A stretch of 5,842 nucleotides of DNA, from the NCBI GenBank assembly GCA_964634205.1, contig CAZWKE010000077.1:1-5842 (forward strand), given 5' to 3'. Positions 1 through 5,842 of this stretch are shown here, piece after piece. This stretch comes from JAFGGG01 sp964634205 (GTDB taxonomy: Bacteria > Spirochaetota > Spirochaetia > SZUA-6 > RPPD01). A program made the translations under genes and the position numbers. A model generated the notes under the pieces. The model did no database searches and had not been told where the DNA came from. It saw nothing but the letters and a program-made list of their open reading frames with translations. The stretch's first letter is position 1. Every line of letters begins with the position of its first letter.

Positions 1-2
1 TT

Positions 3-83
3 TGGGTCCCTGCCTTTGCCCACAGCCAGTGGACACCGTCAAAGGATAATTTTATCACGATAATCGGATTTATTTATTTTTAG
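3..83 (+). CDS. Possible 3' end of an upstream gene (partial)
   Basis: A frame open from the left edge runs 26 codons to a TAG at 81-83. Its last residues (DNFITIIGFIYF) alternate hydrophobic and polar positions and end in an aromatic residue, as the final strand of an outer-membrane beta-barrel often does. The 81 bases are too short to prove coding, and the other two forward frames close earlier. No terminator hairpin is evident after the stop. It could equally be non-coding sequence. Confidence 0.3.
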   Translation, partial: WVPAFAHSQWTPSKDNFITIIGFIYF

Positions 84-206
84 ATGGTTAACGGGTGATT
101 TGGGCAAGCGTAATCGTATATATTGAAATTATTCAATGCACATGTTATTTTCTTTATTGTAACTGTTTCGAAGAAAACATTTTCATTTAAACTAAGGGAA
201 GTACGT
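84..206. other. Intergenic leader upstream of the sigma factor gene
   Basis: This AT-rich stretch must hold the promoter of the sigma/FecR pair unless the pair is co-transcribed with an upstream gene. It contains an AT-rich inverted repeat at 122-137 (ATTGAA, ATTA, TTCAAT) and a TTGTAAC motif at 157-163 that could be a -35-like element. No convincing -10 lies at normal spacing from that motif. TATATT at 119-124 has no good -35 partner. No promoter is called. Confidence 0.4.
194..199 (+). promoter_or_regulatory. Ribosome binding site that sets the sigma factor start
   Basis: AAGGGA lies 7 bases before the ATG at 207. It favours that ATG over the in-frame TTG at 123, which has no Shine-Dalgarno sequence and would add 28 residues unlike the family's N-terminus. 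Confidence 0.7.
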
Positions 207-731
207 ATGTCCCCCCGCGTTTATGACGCTGATTTTATCCGGTTTTACCGGAAATATTTTTCCGCGATATTCAATTTCATTTTCCGGCAAGTACTGCATA
301 GAGAAACGGCCGAAGATCTAACCCAGCAGGTTTTTCTAAAAGCGTATAATCATAATCAAAAACATAAACCCGACATAAAAAATTACCAGGCATGGCTGTA
401 TAAAATTGCCACAAACGAGATTCTGATGCATCTTAGAAAGTATAGAGGTAAAAAAAATGTGAGTCTGGAGGATGAAAAAAACTCACTCATAGATCTTCTC
501 CCCGCGGAGAACAAGCAAACCGTGGATCGCTTTACCGATTTCCTTTCCGTTAAACAGGAGATGAAAAAACTGAAACCCGCCGAATCGTTATTAATTGAAC
601 TTCATGTTTTTGAGAATAAAAATTTTGATGAAATAGCGGAAATTTTCAATAAGAAAAGAGAGACGGTTCGTATTAATTTTTACAGAAGCCTGAAAAAACT
701 AAAAGACTTTTATCAAGGAAGCAATACATGA
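207..731 (+). CDS. ECF-type RNA polymerase sigma factor
   Basis: This is a 174-residue sigma-70 family protein of the extracytoplasmic-function (group 4) type. It would direct RNA polymerase to a small regulon in response to an envelope signal. Region 2 covers about residues 10-82, with the region 2.2 motif AEDLTQQVFLKAY (35-47) and the 2.3/2.4 segment around YQAWLYKIATNEI. Region 4 covers about 115-168, with a helix-turn-helix including FDEIAEIFNKKRETVRINFY. Only a short linker separates them, and regions 1 and 3 are absent, as is usual for ECF factors of this length. The ATG at 207 was chosen for its ribosome binding site. The stop overlaps the start of the FecR-like gene (ATGA, 728-731), so the two are probably translationally coupled and the downstream protein is the likely regulator. 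The ECF subgroup cannot be assigned by eye. Confidence 0.92.
   Translation: MSPRVYDADFIRFYRKYFSAIFNFIFRQVLHRETAEDLTQQVFLKAYNHNQKHKPDIKNYQAWLYKIATNEILMHLRKYRGKKNVSLEDEKNSLIDLLPAENKQTVDRFTDFLSVKQEMKKLKPAESLLIELHVFENKNFDEIAEIFNKKRETVRINFYRSLKKLKDFYQGSNT
715..721 (+). promoter_or_regulatory. Ribosome binding site of the FecR-like gene
   Basis: AAGGAAG lies within the last codons of the sigma factor gene, 6 bases before the ATG at 728. With the 4-base ATGA overlap it supports coupled translation and fixes the start of the FecR-like protein. Confidence 0.7.
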
Positions 732-2275
732 AGCGTAAACAGAACGATGCGGATTTTTTAAAATTTTTACAGAATATGCCAATCCCCAAAGTAAAAAATC
801 CTGAATATAAAAAATCGCTTGAATCTATGTTCGTGAGAAAAAAGGCGAAACATATCCGCATTCGTGGTGAATTCAGAAATAGGCTACTGCGGTTTTCTAT
901 ACCGCTTGCCGCAGCCCTGCTTATGGTTGCTGTTTTGTTCTTTGTAGTTATCCCGGGTTTTAATCCACCTGCGGAAATTACACTGGTCGGCCTGAACGGC
1001 CGGGTATCTATAATTGACAGGAAAAGCGGAACAGAGACGAAGGCTGTCGAAGGAATGAAGGTAAAGGCCGGGAAAATGATACGGACTGTGGATGAGGGAG
1101 GCGCTGAACTGCTGTTTGGATTGTCAACTTCTGTGACTCTTGGTAAACAGAGCAGTATGGAACTGGTAACCCTGCAAAATAACGCCCAGCATGAAAACTA
1201 TCTGGTCAGGCTGCAGCAAGGCACTATCGTGTGTAAAGTTAATTTAAAGAACAGAAAATCCTCATTTCAAGTGGCAACGGAATATTCGCTTATTACTGTA
1301 CACGGCACTCACTTTTCTATCACCCTTACTCCCGAAGATCTTGTGATCGTACTTGAGGAGGGCAGTATAGCCCTTGATAATTATTATTCACTAAGGCCGA
1401 GCCTGGAAGCGTTAAGGTTGAAATCCGCGGCACTTTACACGCGGGTGTCGGAAATATTAAATACCTATGTACAACAGTTCGATAAAGCAACCATAATTAA
1501 GACGGACATAACAGAAATAAAGGGACTTAACCAGGCCCTTCAAAACGAAATACAGCGGATCATACGTACGGAATCAAGTGAGGAAATCGACAAAAAAATC
1601 GAGGAGATCAGGCAAACTTTAAAAACCTCTTCAGCTTCCCATACGCAGGGGAAAGATTCTTCGACGGTAAAAAATATGCTGCATGAGGAACCGTCGCCCA
1701 CCGAGACCCAAAGTCCGCAAAAAGCAGGAAAGAATACATCCGCAGCCGTTTCGGTTCCCCTCCAAAAAAAGCCGGAGACAATAGTTACGATAAATCTCAA
1801 TGGTTCCGTGGAAAATGGGACATTTGCTCCCGATTATTGGCAGACATCGGAGCAAAGCCCCGTCTTCAAATGGGCGGATTCGGTATCCCGGACCGGCAGG
1901 CGATCGCTGCAAATCTCATCGACACATGGGGAGAACAGGGCAATCGGTTGGGCATATACCCTGGACAAAGACCTCCCCTACAATAAACGCGTTTTTATGA
2001 AGGTATATATCAAGACAGAGGCGATAAGCGGGCAGGGTGTCAACCTGGTTCTACGCGCTGATGATACCGTCCAACCCGCCGGCAATGCTGAAATCTATGC
2101 CACCTCTCAGGGCCGTAGAAATATTACCGGAACAACGGACTGGAAGGAATACACATTGGCCTTACCTGAGCCCATTTATGAAAACATAAAAAGTATCACA
2201 TTGTATCTGATCATGCCGCCGGAGACAAAAGGCACCGTGTATTTTGACGATATCTCATTGTATTTTAAAGAATAA
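728..2275 (+). CDS. FecR-domain membrane protein with C-terminal carbohydrate-binding-like domain
   Basis: This 515-residue protein is the probable membrane-bound regulator of the sigma factor encoded just before it. Residues 1-52 form a short basic N-terminus, presumably cytoplasmic. One hydrophobic segment follows (about 55-78, IPLAAALLMVAVLFFVVIPG), then a FecR-type domain (about 85-215) with the typical VHGTHFSI motif at 191-198. Residues 222-300 look helical and may form a coiled coil. A Ser/Thr/Pro/Lys-rich linker covers about 300-350. Residues 353-515 resemble a CBM4/9-type jelly-roll, opening with INLNGSVENGTFAPDYW and closing with GTVYFDDISLY. In known FecR systems the cytoplasmic part binds the sigma factor and the periplasmic part receives the signal. 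Here the extra C-terminal domain would be the ligand sensor, which is inference. The N-terminus shows no zinc-binding anti-sigma motif (HxxxCxxC). A partial copy of the 3' end lies at 4220-4620. Confidence 0.85.
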   Translation: MKRKQNDADFLKFLQNMPIPKVKNPEYKKSLESMFVRKKAKHIRIRGEFRNRLLRFSIPLAAALLMVAVLFFVVIPGFNPPAEITLVGLNGRVSIIDRKSGTETKAVEGMKVKAGKMIRTVDEGGAELLFGLSTSVTLGKQSSMELVTLQNNAQHENYLVRLQQGTIVCKVNLKNRKSSFQVATEYSLITVHGTHFSITLTPEDLVIVLEEGSIALDNYYSLRPSLEALRLKSAALYTRVSEILNTYVQQFDKATIIKTDITEIKGLNQALQNEIQRIIRTESSEEIDKKIEEIRQTLKTSSASHTQGKDSSTVKNMLHEEPSPTETQSPQKAGKNTSAAVSVPLQKKPETIVTINLNGSVENGTFAPDYWQTSEQSPVFKWADSVSRTGRRSLQISSTHGENRAIGWAYTLDKDLPYNKRVFMKVYIKTEAISGQGVNLVLRADDTVQPAGNAEIYATSQGRRNITGTTDWKEYTLALPEPIYENIKSITLYLIMPPETKGTVYFDDISLYFKE

Positions 2276-2280
2276 AAGCG

Positions 2281-2305
2281 GGCGGCTGTTTTTACCGAAG
2301 CCGCC
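2281..2305. terminator. Hairpin between convergent genes, probable bidirectional terminator
   Basis: GGCGGCT (2281-2287) pairs with AGCCGCC (2299-2305) across an 11-base loop. Read on the minus strand the stem is followed by CGCTTTTATTCTTT, a reasonable U-rich tail for ending the protease transcript. On the + strand the tail (TTCCATTTCC) is poorer. It sits 6 bases after the FecR-like stop and 17 bases from the protease stop. The matching gap of the second module (4621-4667) has no such stem. Confidence 0.7.
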
Positions 2306-2321
2306 TTCCATTTCCGTAACG

Positions 2322-4070
2322 TTATAAGTTGTACTTGATAGAAGCTCCTATAAGCGGGTATTGCCAGCCTTCAACGGTATAAAATGGTGTTAAAAAAACG
2401 AAATAGGTAATGTAAATCCCCAACGATAAATGATTGCTTCTGATTTCCACTCCTGCCCGTCCTATGACTTTAAAAAAAGGGCCAAGTTCATAATAATCAT
2501 CCGGTTTAATTGTAAAATCAAGGCCCAAACCCAGTGCAAAGAACGGAATAAGGGTAAGGTCAATTACGTTTGAGCTTAAATCGAAATAGTATTCAACCCT
2601 GGCAAGTAAGGGAATTTGTATAAAATTCGGATATAAGAAGACATCAACCGCGAGACTCGCCACAAAATTGAATCCCGTACTAATGCTCATATAAGGAAGT
2701 ATGGGGATATCAAGGAGCAAACCGATCTCGTAGCGATTGTCCTCAATATCTTCACTGAATATATCAATGCAACTATTTACTCCGATTCCAATTCTCCCTT
2801 GCGGGATAGAACCGAGAAGGGGAGTATCAACACCATAAGCTTTCTTTGCCTGGGCAAGGTTCATTTCCACAATGTACCAATGACCGCTTTCATAAGCCCA
2901 CACAACCTCGCGCCTGGTACCGTTAATATCGAATATGGTTCCGACCCGTTGCTTTTCAGAAAAGTCCTTTGTGTCGGGGGAATCGATCTCCTTGAATTCC
3001 ACTTCCAATCCGCCTTCCGTACCGCCGCTGGAATTCCGAAAGAGCACAAATATCGCCGCGCGCATGGTTTCAATAGGCAGGTTGAAAAAGAAGTTTTTCC
3101 GCCACTTTTCTCTTTGGGTTGAATCTCCGGTTTTTACTACTGTGATAAAGCTTTCCATGCCTTTAATGTCTGCGAATGAGTAGGAGATAAGCCGGCTTGC
3201 TTTATTGTAATCAGGATCGACCCTGCTGAGTTCCGCGGCCAGGAGTTTGCAGCTCTTTTCCAGGTCTTCCCGATAGAAGGTGTGGTCCTGTTTTGCCCGT
3301 CCGGCCCTTTTTGCCTTCTGCAATATAACATTGATATTCCGGGACGGTATGGCAAAGTAGTTGTTTTGCCCTCCGCTTACGGTCCAGGTATTAATCCCGA
3401 TTACGCTATAGCCGGAGGGGCTCGTTCTGTCTCTGATAAGCAGCGGGCCGCCGCTGGTGCCGGGAGTTATGTTTGCCGAATGCCGGATAATGTATGAAAC
3501 CTGCGGATCCGTCATTTCCGGAATAGCGGCGCTCTGGTTGGTAATAGTCCCTTTGGAAAACTGCCAGTCCGGTCTGCTGAGTAGGGCGGGGTATCCCGCG
3601 GACCATACCTCGTAACCGTCCTTTATCAGCTGAGGACTGATTTTGAGGCCCCGCTTGTATATTTTTTTTCTACCGGGAAACTGCAGCACGGCCAGGTCCA
3701 ACTTATTGTCGATATAGACGATCGGGCAGTTTTTATAGATTAGATCTGTACCCGCATGGGTGCTAATGGTGATATTGACGCTTTGCGCCCTGGCGATAAC
3801 ATGCCGGTTCGTTATTATATAATTCTCACCCTGCCGGTCGGTAATAACGAACCCGGATCCGTTTCCGTTTCTGCCGTATGATCTGAAAACTTCGGCCAGC
3901 TGAATATAACCGTTATCCTGAAAGTAGTTCGCAATCTTATTAAAGTTTGCCACAGCGTTTTTGTTCAATATGGGAGTTACAATAACCACAAAATCACGCA
4001 GCTCACCCAAGGCGGTAACACAGAGGACACAGAAACATAATAATACACATACCCGCTTCTTTTGGTTCAT
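2322..4070 (-). CDS. Exported trypsin-like (S1/HtrA-type) serine protease with C-terminal beta-barrel-like domain
   Basis: This is a 582-residue protein from the ATG at 4070. A TTG two codons upstream (4076) is possible but less well spaced from the weak AAAGA ribosome site at 4081-4085. Residues 1 to about 22 form a signal peptide: basic NQKKR, a Cys/Leu/Val-rich core, and likely cleavage near ALG. The protease domain (about 35-255) shows a complete triad: His90 in TNRHVI, Asp125 in KLDLAVL and Ser206 in GTSGGPLL, with GYSVIGINTW after it. Residues about 258-415 form an unrecognised domain with a helical start and the motif FDINGTRREVVWAYESGHWY. Residues about 420-582 alternate in amphipathic strands (for example YEIGLLLDIPILP and LGLGLDFTI) and end in YPLIGASIKYNL, suggesting a small outer-membrane barrel. 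No PDZ domain is seen, unlike DegP. It faces the FecR-like gene; a role in processing that protein is conceivable but unproven. Confidence 0.85.
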   Translation of the reverse strand: MNQKKRVCVLLCFCVLCVTALGELRDFVVIVTPILNKNAVANFNKIANYFQDNGYIQLAEVFRSYGRNGNGSGFVITDRQGENYIITNRHVIARAQSVNITISTHAGTDLIYKNCPIVYIDNKLDLAVLQFPGRKKIYKRGLKISPQLIKDGYEVWSAGYPALLSRPDWQFSKGTITNQSAAIPEMTDPQVSYIIRHSANITPGTSGGPLLIRDRTSPSGYSVIGINTWTVSGGQNNYFAIPSRNINVILQKAKRAGRAKQDHTFYREDLEKSCKLLAAELSRVDPDYNKASRLISYSFADIKGMESFITVVKTGDSTQREKWRKNFFFNLPIETMRAAIFVLFRNSSGGTEGGLEVEFKEIDSPDTKDFSEKQRVGTIFDINGTRREVVWAYESGHWYIVEMNLAQAKKAYGVDTPLLGSIPQGRIGIGVNSCIDIFSEDIEDNRYEIGLLLDIPILPYMSISTGFNFVASLAVDVFLYPNFIQIPLLARVEYYFDLSSNVIDLTLIPFFALGLGLDFTIKPDDYYELGPFFKVIGRAGVEIRSNHLSLGIYITYFVFLTPFYTVEGWQYPLIGASIKYNL

Positions 4071-4092
4071 CTTCAATTTTTCTTTGTTGTAT

Positions 4093-4121
4093 ATTATAGC
4101 CTGAACAAAAGTATTTTTCTA
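4093..4121 (-). promoter_or_regulatory. Predicted sigma-70-type promoter of the first protease gene
   Basis: On the minus strand a perfect -10 box TATAAT (4098-4093) lies 17 bases downstream of TAGAAA (4121-4116), a 4/6 match to the -35 consensus. Transcription would start near 4086, giving a leader of only about 15 bases before the ATG at 4070. A housekeeping-type promoter would mean the protease need not depend on the ECF sigma factor. Confidence 0.55.
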
Positions 4122-4164
4122 TTATTCATAAGACAATCTTATAAATTTCAAAAAAAATCAGTCT

Positions 4165-4177
4165 GTTTGTTACAAAC
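4165..4177. repeat. Short perfect inverted repeat, possible operator
   Basis: GTTTGT and ACAAAC flank a single T, forming a symmetric 13-base site. It lies about 45 bases upstream of the predicted -35 of the protease promoter and before the FecR remnant. It could bind a dimeric regulator, but an element this short in AT-rich DNA can also arise by chance. Confidence 0.3.
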
Positions 4178-4219
4178 TGCACGGACAAGATAAGAATGCA
4201 CCCCCCGGAAACCCAAAGG

Positions 4220-4620
4220 TTTCCCGAACGCAAGAGAAAGATCTCTTCACAAAGGATAATACACAGCATACGAAAACGCCTGCCGTCGGGACTCCGGCGC
4301 CGTAAAAGCCGGAAAATGACACATCCGCCGCCGCCACAACAGCACCCGAAAAAAAACCGGCCGCAGTAGTTGTGATCAACCTCAATGGTTCGGTTGAAGC
4401 AGGAGTGTTTGTGCCCGATAATTGGCAGACATCTGCAGAGGTCTATACCACCTCTCAGGGCCGTAGAAGTATTACCGGCACAGCGGATTGGAAGGAATAC
4501 ACATTAGCCTTACCCGAGCCCAGTAATGATAATATAAAAAGTATCACACTGTACCTTATCATGCCGCCGGAGACAAAATGCACCGTGTATTTTGATGATA
4601 TCTCATTGTACTATACGTAA
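4220..4620 (+). pseudogene. Decayed 3' fragment of a FecR-like/carbohydrate-binding-domain gene
   Basis: In one frame this stretch matches the end of the intact FecR-like gene. TQEKDLFTKDN answers TQGKDSSTVKN, DTSAAATTAPEKKP answers NTSAAVSVPLQKKP, and INLNGSVEAGVFVPDNWQTS answers INLNGSVENGTFAPDYWQTS. Two lesions show it is broken. A TAA at 4303-4305 stands where the intact gene has CAA. After WQTS it jumps straight to AEVYTTSQGRR, omitting 79 codons (1850-2086 of the intact gene) without shifting the frame. The last 45 residues remain very close to the intact copy and end in DDISLYYT. No sigma factor gene, membrane segment or FecR domain precedes it. A GTG at 4372 could begin an 82-residue product, but no good ribosome site is seen and the jelly-roll would lack its middle. 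Confidence 0.85.
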
Positions 4621-4667
4621 TAGTGAAAAGACAAGATATAATGGTGAGGCTTCCTTATAATAAAGTT
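4621..4667. other. Gap between the FecR remnant and the second protease gene
   Basis: These 47 bases correspond to 2276-2321 in the first module. Only short AT-rich TATAA/TTATA arms are present, and the GC-rich stem of the first module is missing. No terminator can be called here. Confidence 0.5.
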
Positions 4668-5842
4668 TTAAAGATTGTACTTGACAAAAACACCTATTTT
4701 CGGCAATTCGACTCCTTCAGCGAACCAATAGGGAACAAGATAGTAATTATAGGAAAGGTAAAATCCCAGTGACAAATGATCGCTTCTGATTTCTACTCCC
4801 GCCCTTCCTATGGCTTTAAAAAAAGGGCCAAGTTCATAATAATCATCCGGTTTAATTGTAAAATCAAGGCCCAAACCCAGGGCGACAAACGGAATCAGAG
4901 TAAAGTCAATTACGTTTGAGCTTAAATCGAAATAGTATTCAAACCTGGCAAGCACGGGAATCTGGATGAAAATCGGATACAAGAGGCTTTTAGCTGCAAG
5001 ATTGGCAAGAAAGTTGAATCCCGTGCTGATGGCTACATTAGGCAGTATGGGAATTTCTAACAGCAGGCCCACTTCAAAGAGATTGCCTTCAATAAGTTCA
5101 TTGAAAACATCCAAGCAACTATTTAATCCGATTCCGATTCTCCCTTGTGGGGGAGAACCAAGCAGCGGCGTGTCAACCCCGTACGCTCTCTTTACCTGGG
5201 TGAGGTTCATCTCTACAATATACCAATGACCGCTCTCAAAAGCCCAGACGATTTCGCGTGTGGTACCGTTTATATCGAACAGGGTACTGATCCGGGGGTG
5301 TTTAAAGAGGTCCTCCGGAGCAGCGAGATCAATCTCCTTGAAATCCACCTCCAACCCGTCTTCCGTACCTCCAATGGAATTTAAAAAGGACGCAAATATC
5401 GCCGAGCGCATGGTCTCAACAGGTGAATTGAAATAGAAGTTTTGCCGCCATACTTCTCTTTCCGATGAATCACCGGTTTTTCTCACCGTCACAATGCTCT
5501 CCATACCCTTCGTGTCCGCAAATGAGTAGGAGATGAACCGGCTTGCTTTTTTGTAATCAGGACCGGCGTTGCTGAGTTCCAAGGCCACGAGGCGGCAGCA
5601 TTTTTCCAGTTCATTCCTGGCGGCCGCCAGGTCCCGCCTGAGCTGTGAGGCCTTCTTTGCCTTCTTCAATATAACGGTGATATTCCGGGCAGGTATGGCA
5701 AAGAAGGAATTTTGCCTTCCGCTTATTGCCCAGGTATTAATTCCGATCACACTGTAGCCGGTAGGGCTTGTTCTGTCCCTGATAAGCAGCGGGCCCCCGC
5801 TGCTGCCGGGATCTATGCTTACCGAATGCCGGATGATGTAGG
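4668..5842 (-). CDS. Second trypsin-like protease/barrel paralogue (5' end outside window)
   Basis: The frame stays open from its TAA (4668-4670) to the right edge, giving 390 complete codons of the C-terminal part of a protein parallel to the first protease. The visible part begins with YIIRHSVSIDPGSSGGPLLIRD, which includes the nucleophile Ser (codon 5799-5801) in a GSSGGPL motif. The His and Asp residues would lie outside the window. The Met at 5750 is internal, not the start. The middle domain keeps FDINGTTREIVWAFESGHWY, and the barrel-like tail keeps LGLGLDFTIKPDDYYELGPF. The last 30 residues and the segment LDVFNELIEGNLFEVG differ more from the first copy. No frameshift or premature stop is seen, so this copy looks functional although its FecR partner is decayed. 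Localisation is presumed to be the periplasm or outer membrane. Confidence 0.85.
   Translation of the reverse strand, partial: YIIRHSVSIDPGSSGGPLLIRDRTSPTGYSVIGINTWAISGRQNSFFAIPARNITVILKKAKKASQLRRDLAAARNELEKCCRLVALELSNAGPDYKKASRFISYSFADTKGMESIVTVRKTGDSSEREVWRQNFYFNSPVETMRSAIFASFLNSIGGTEDGLEVDFKEIDLAAPEDLFKHPRISTLFDINGTTREIVWAFESGHWYIVEMNLTQVKRAYGVDTPLLGSPPQGRIGIGLNSCLDVFNELIEGNLFEVGLLLEIPILPNVAISTGFNFLANLAAKSLLYPIFIQIPVLARFEYYFDLSSNVIDFTLIPFVALGLGLDFTIKPDDYYELGPFFKAIGRAGVEIRSDHLSLGFYLSYNYYLVPYWFAEGVELPKIGVFVKYNL

Noticed and set aside
96..124. A promoter made of TATATT at 119-124 with an upstream -35
   Set aside because: The hexamer at the proper spacing (TGATTT) is a poor -35 match, so the call would rest on AT-richness alone.
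123..206. N-terminal extension of the sigma factor from a TTG at 123
   Set aside because: It has no ribosome binding site, its residues are unlike the family, and a good AAGGGA site precedes the ATG at 207.
1540..1912. Open frames on the minus strand inside the FecR-like gene
   Set aside because: They overlap a well-supported gene, have no recognisable domain and show no ribosome site. They are chance frames opposite coding sequence.
2799..3497. Plus-strand open frames opposite the first protease
   Set aside because: The protease frame shows a full catalytic triad and conservation with the second copy. The opposite frames have no recognisable features.
4071..4219. A mobile element or recombination site at the duplication boundary
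   Set aside because: There is no transposase, terminal inverted repeat or target-site duplication. Only a promoter and a 13-base palindrome are visible.
4170..4385. A minus-strand frame of about 71 codons opposite the FecR remnant
   Set aside because: The plus-strand homology to the intact FecR-like gene explains this sequence. The minus-strand frame resembles the chance frame opposite the same part of the intact copy.
4966..5757. Plus-strand open frames opposite the second protease
   Set aside because: They mirror the antisense frames of the first copy and lack domains or start signals.
1..5842. CRISPR array, tRNA, rRNA or riboswitch
   Set aside because: No regularly spaced direct repeats, cloverleaf or conserved RNA motif were seen. 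Long gaps between genes are absent.

Overview
The window suggests a diderm (Gram-negative type) bacterium, perhaps a spirochaete of the Treponema kind. That is an inference from architecture: an ECF sigma factor paired with a FecR-like membrane protein, and secreted trypsin-like proteases with C-terminal tails resembling an outer-membrane beta-barrel. No RNA gene or other taxonomic marker is present to prove it.

Layout. Bases 1-83 hold an open frame entering from the left edge that may be the end of an upstream gene. An intergenic leader (84-206) follows, then a translationally coupled pair on the + strand: an ECF sigma factor (207-731) and a 515-residue FecR-domain membrane protein (728-2275) that ends in a carbohydrate-binding-module-like beta-sandwich. 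A hairpin at 2281-2305 separates this pair from a convergent minus-strand gene (2322-4070) for an exported S1-type serine protease with an unrecognised middle domain and a barrel-like C-terminus. A sigma-70-type promoter for that protease lies at about 4093-4121. To the right the same convergent pattern repeats in decayed form. Bases 4220-4620 are a broken copy of the 3' end of the FecR-like gene, with a stop codon and a 79-codon deletion. Facing it is a second protease paralogue (4668-5842) whose 5' end lies beyond the window.

How the genes may work together (inference). The sigma factor and the FecR-like protein look like a cell-surface signalling pair whose sensor carries its own glycan- or ligand-binding domain, with no TonB-dependent receptor visible. 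The convergent protease would act in the periplasm or at the outer membrane, and its repeated pairing with FecR-like sequence hints at a functional link. The most notable feature is the duplicated convergent FecR-tail/protease module, with one sensor copy eroding while the facing protease stays open.
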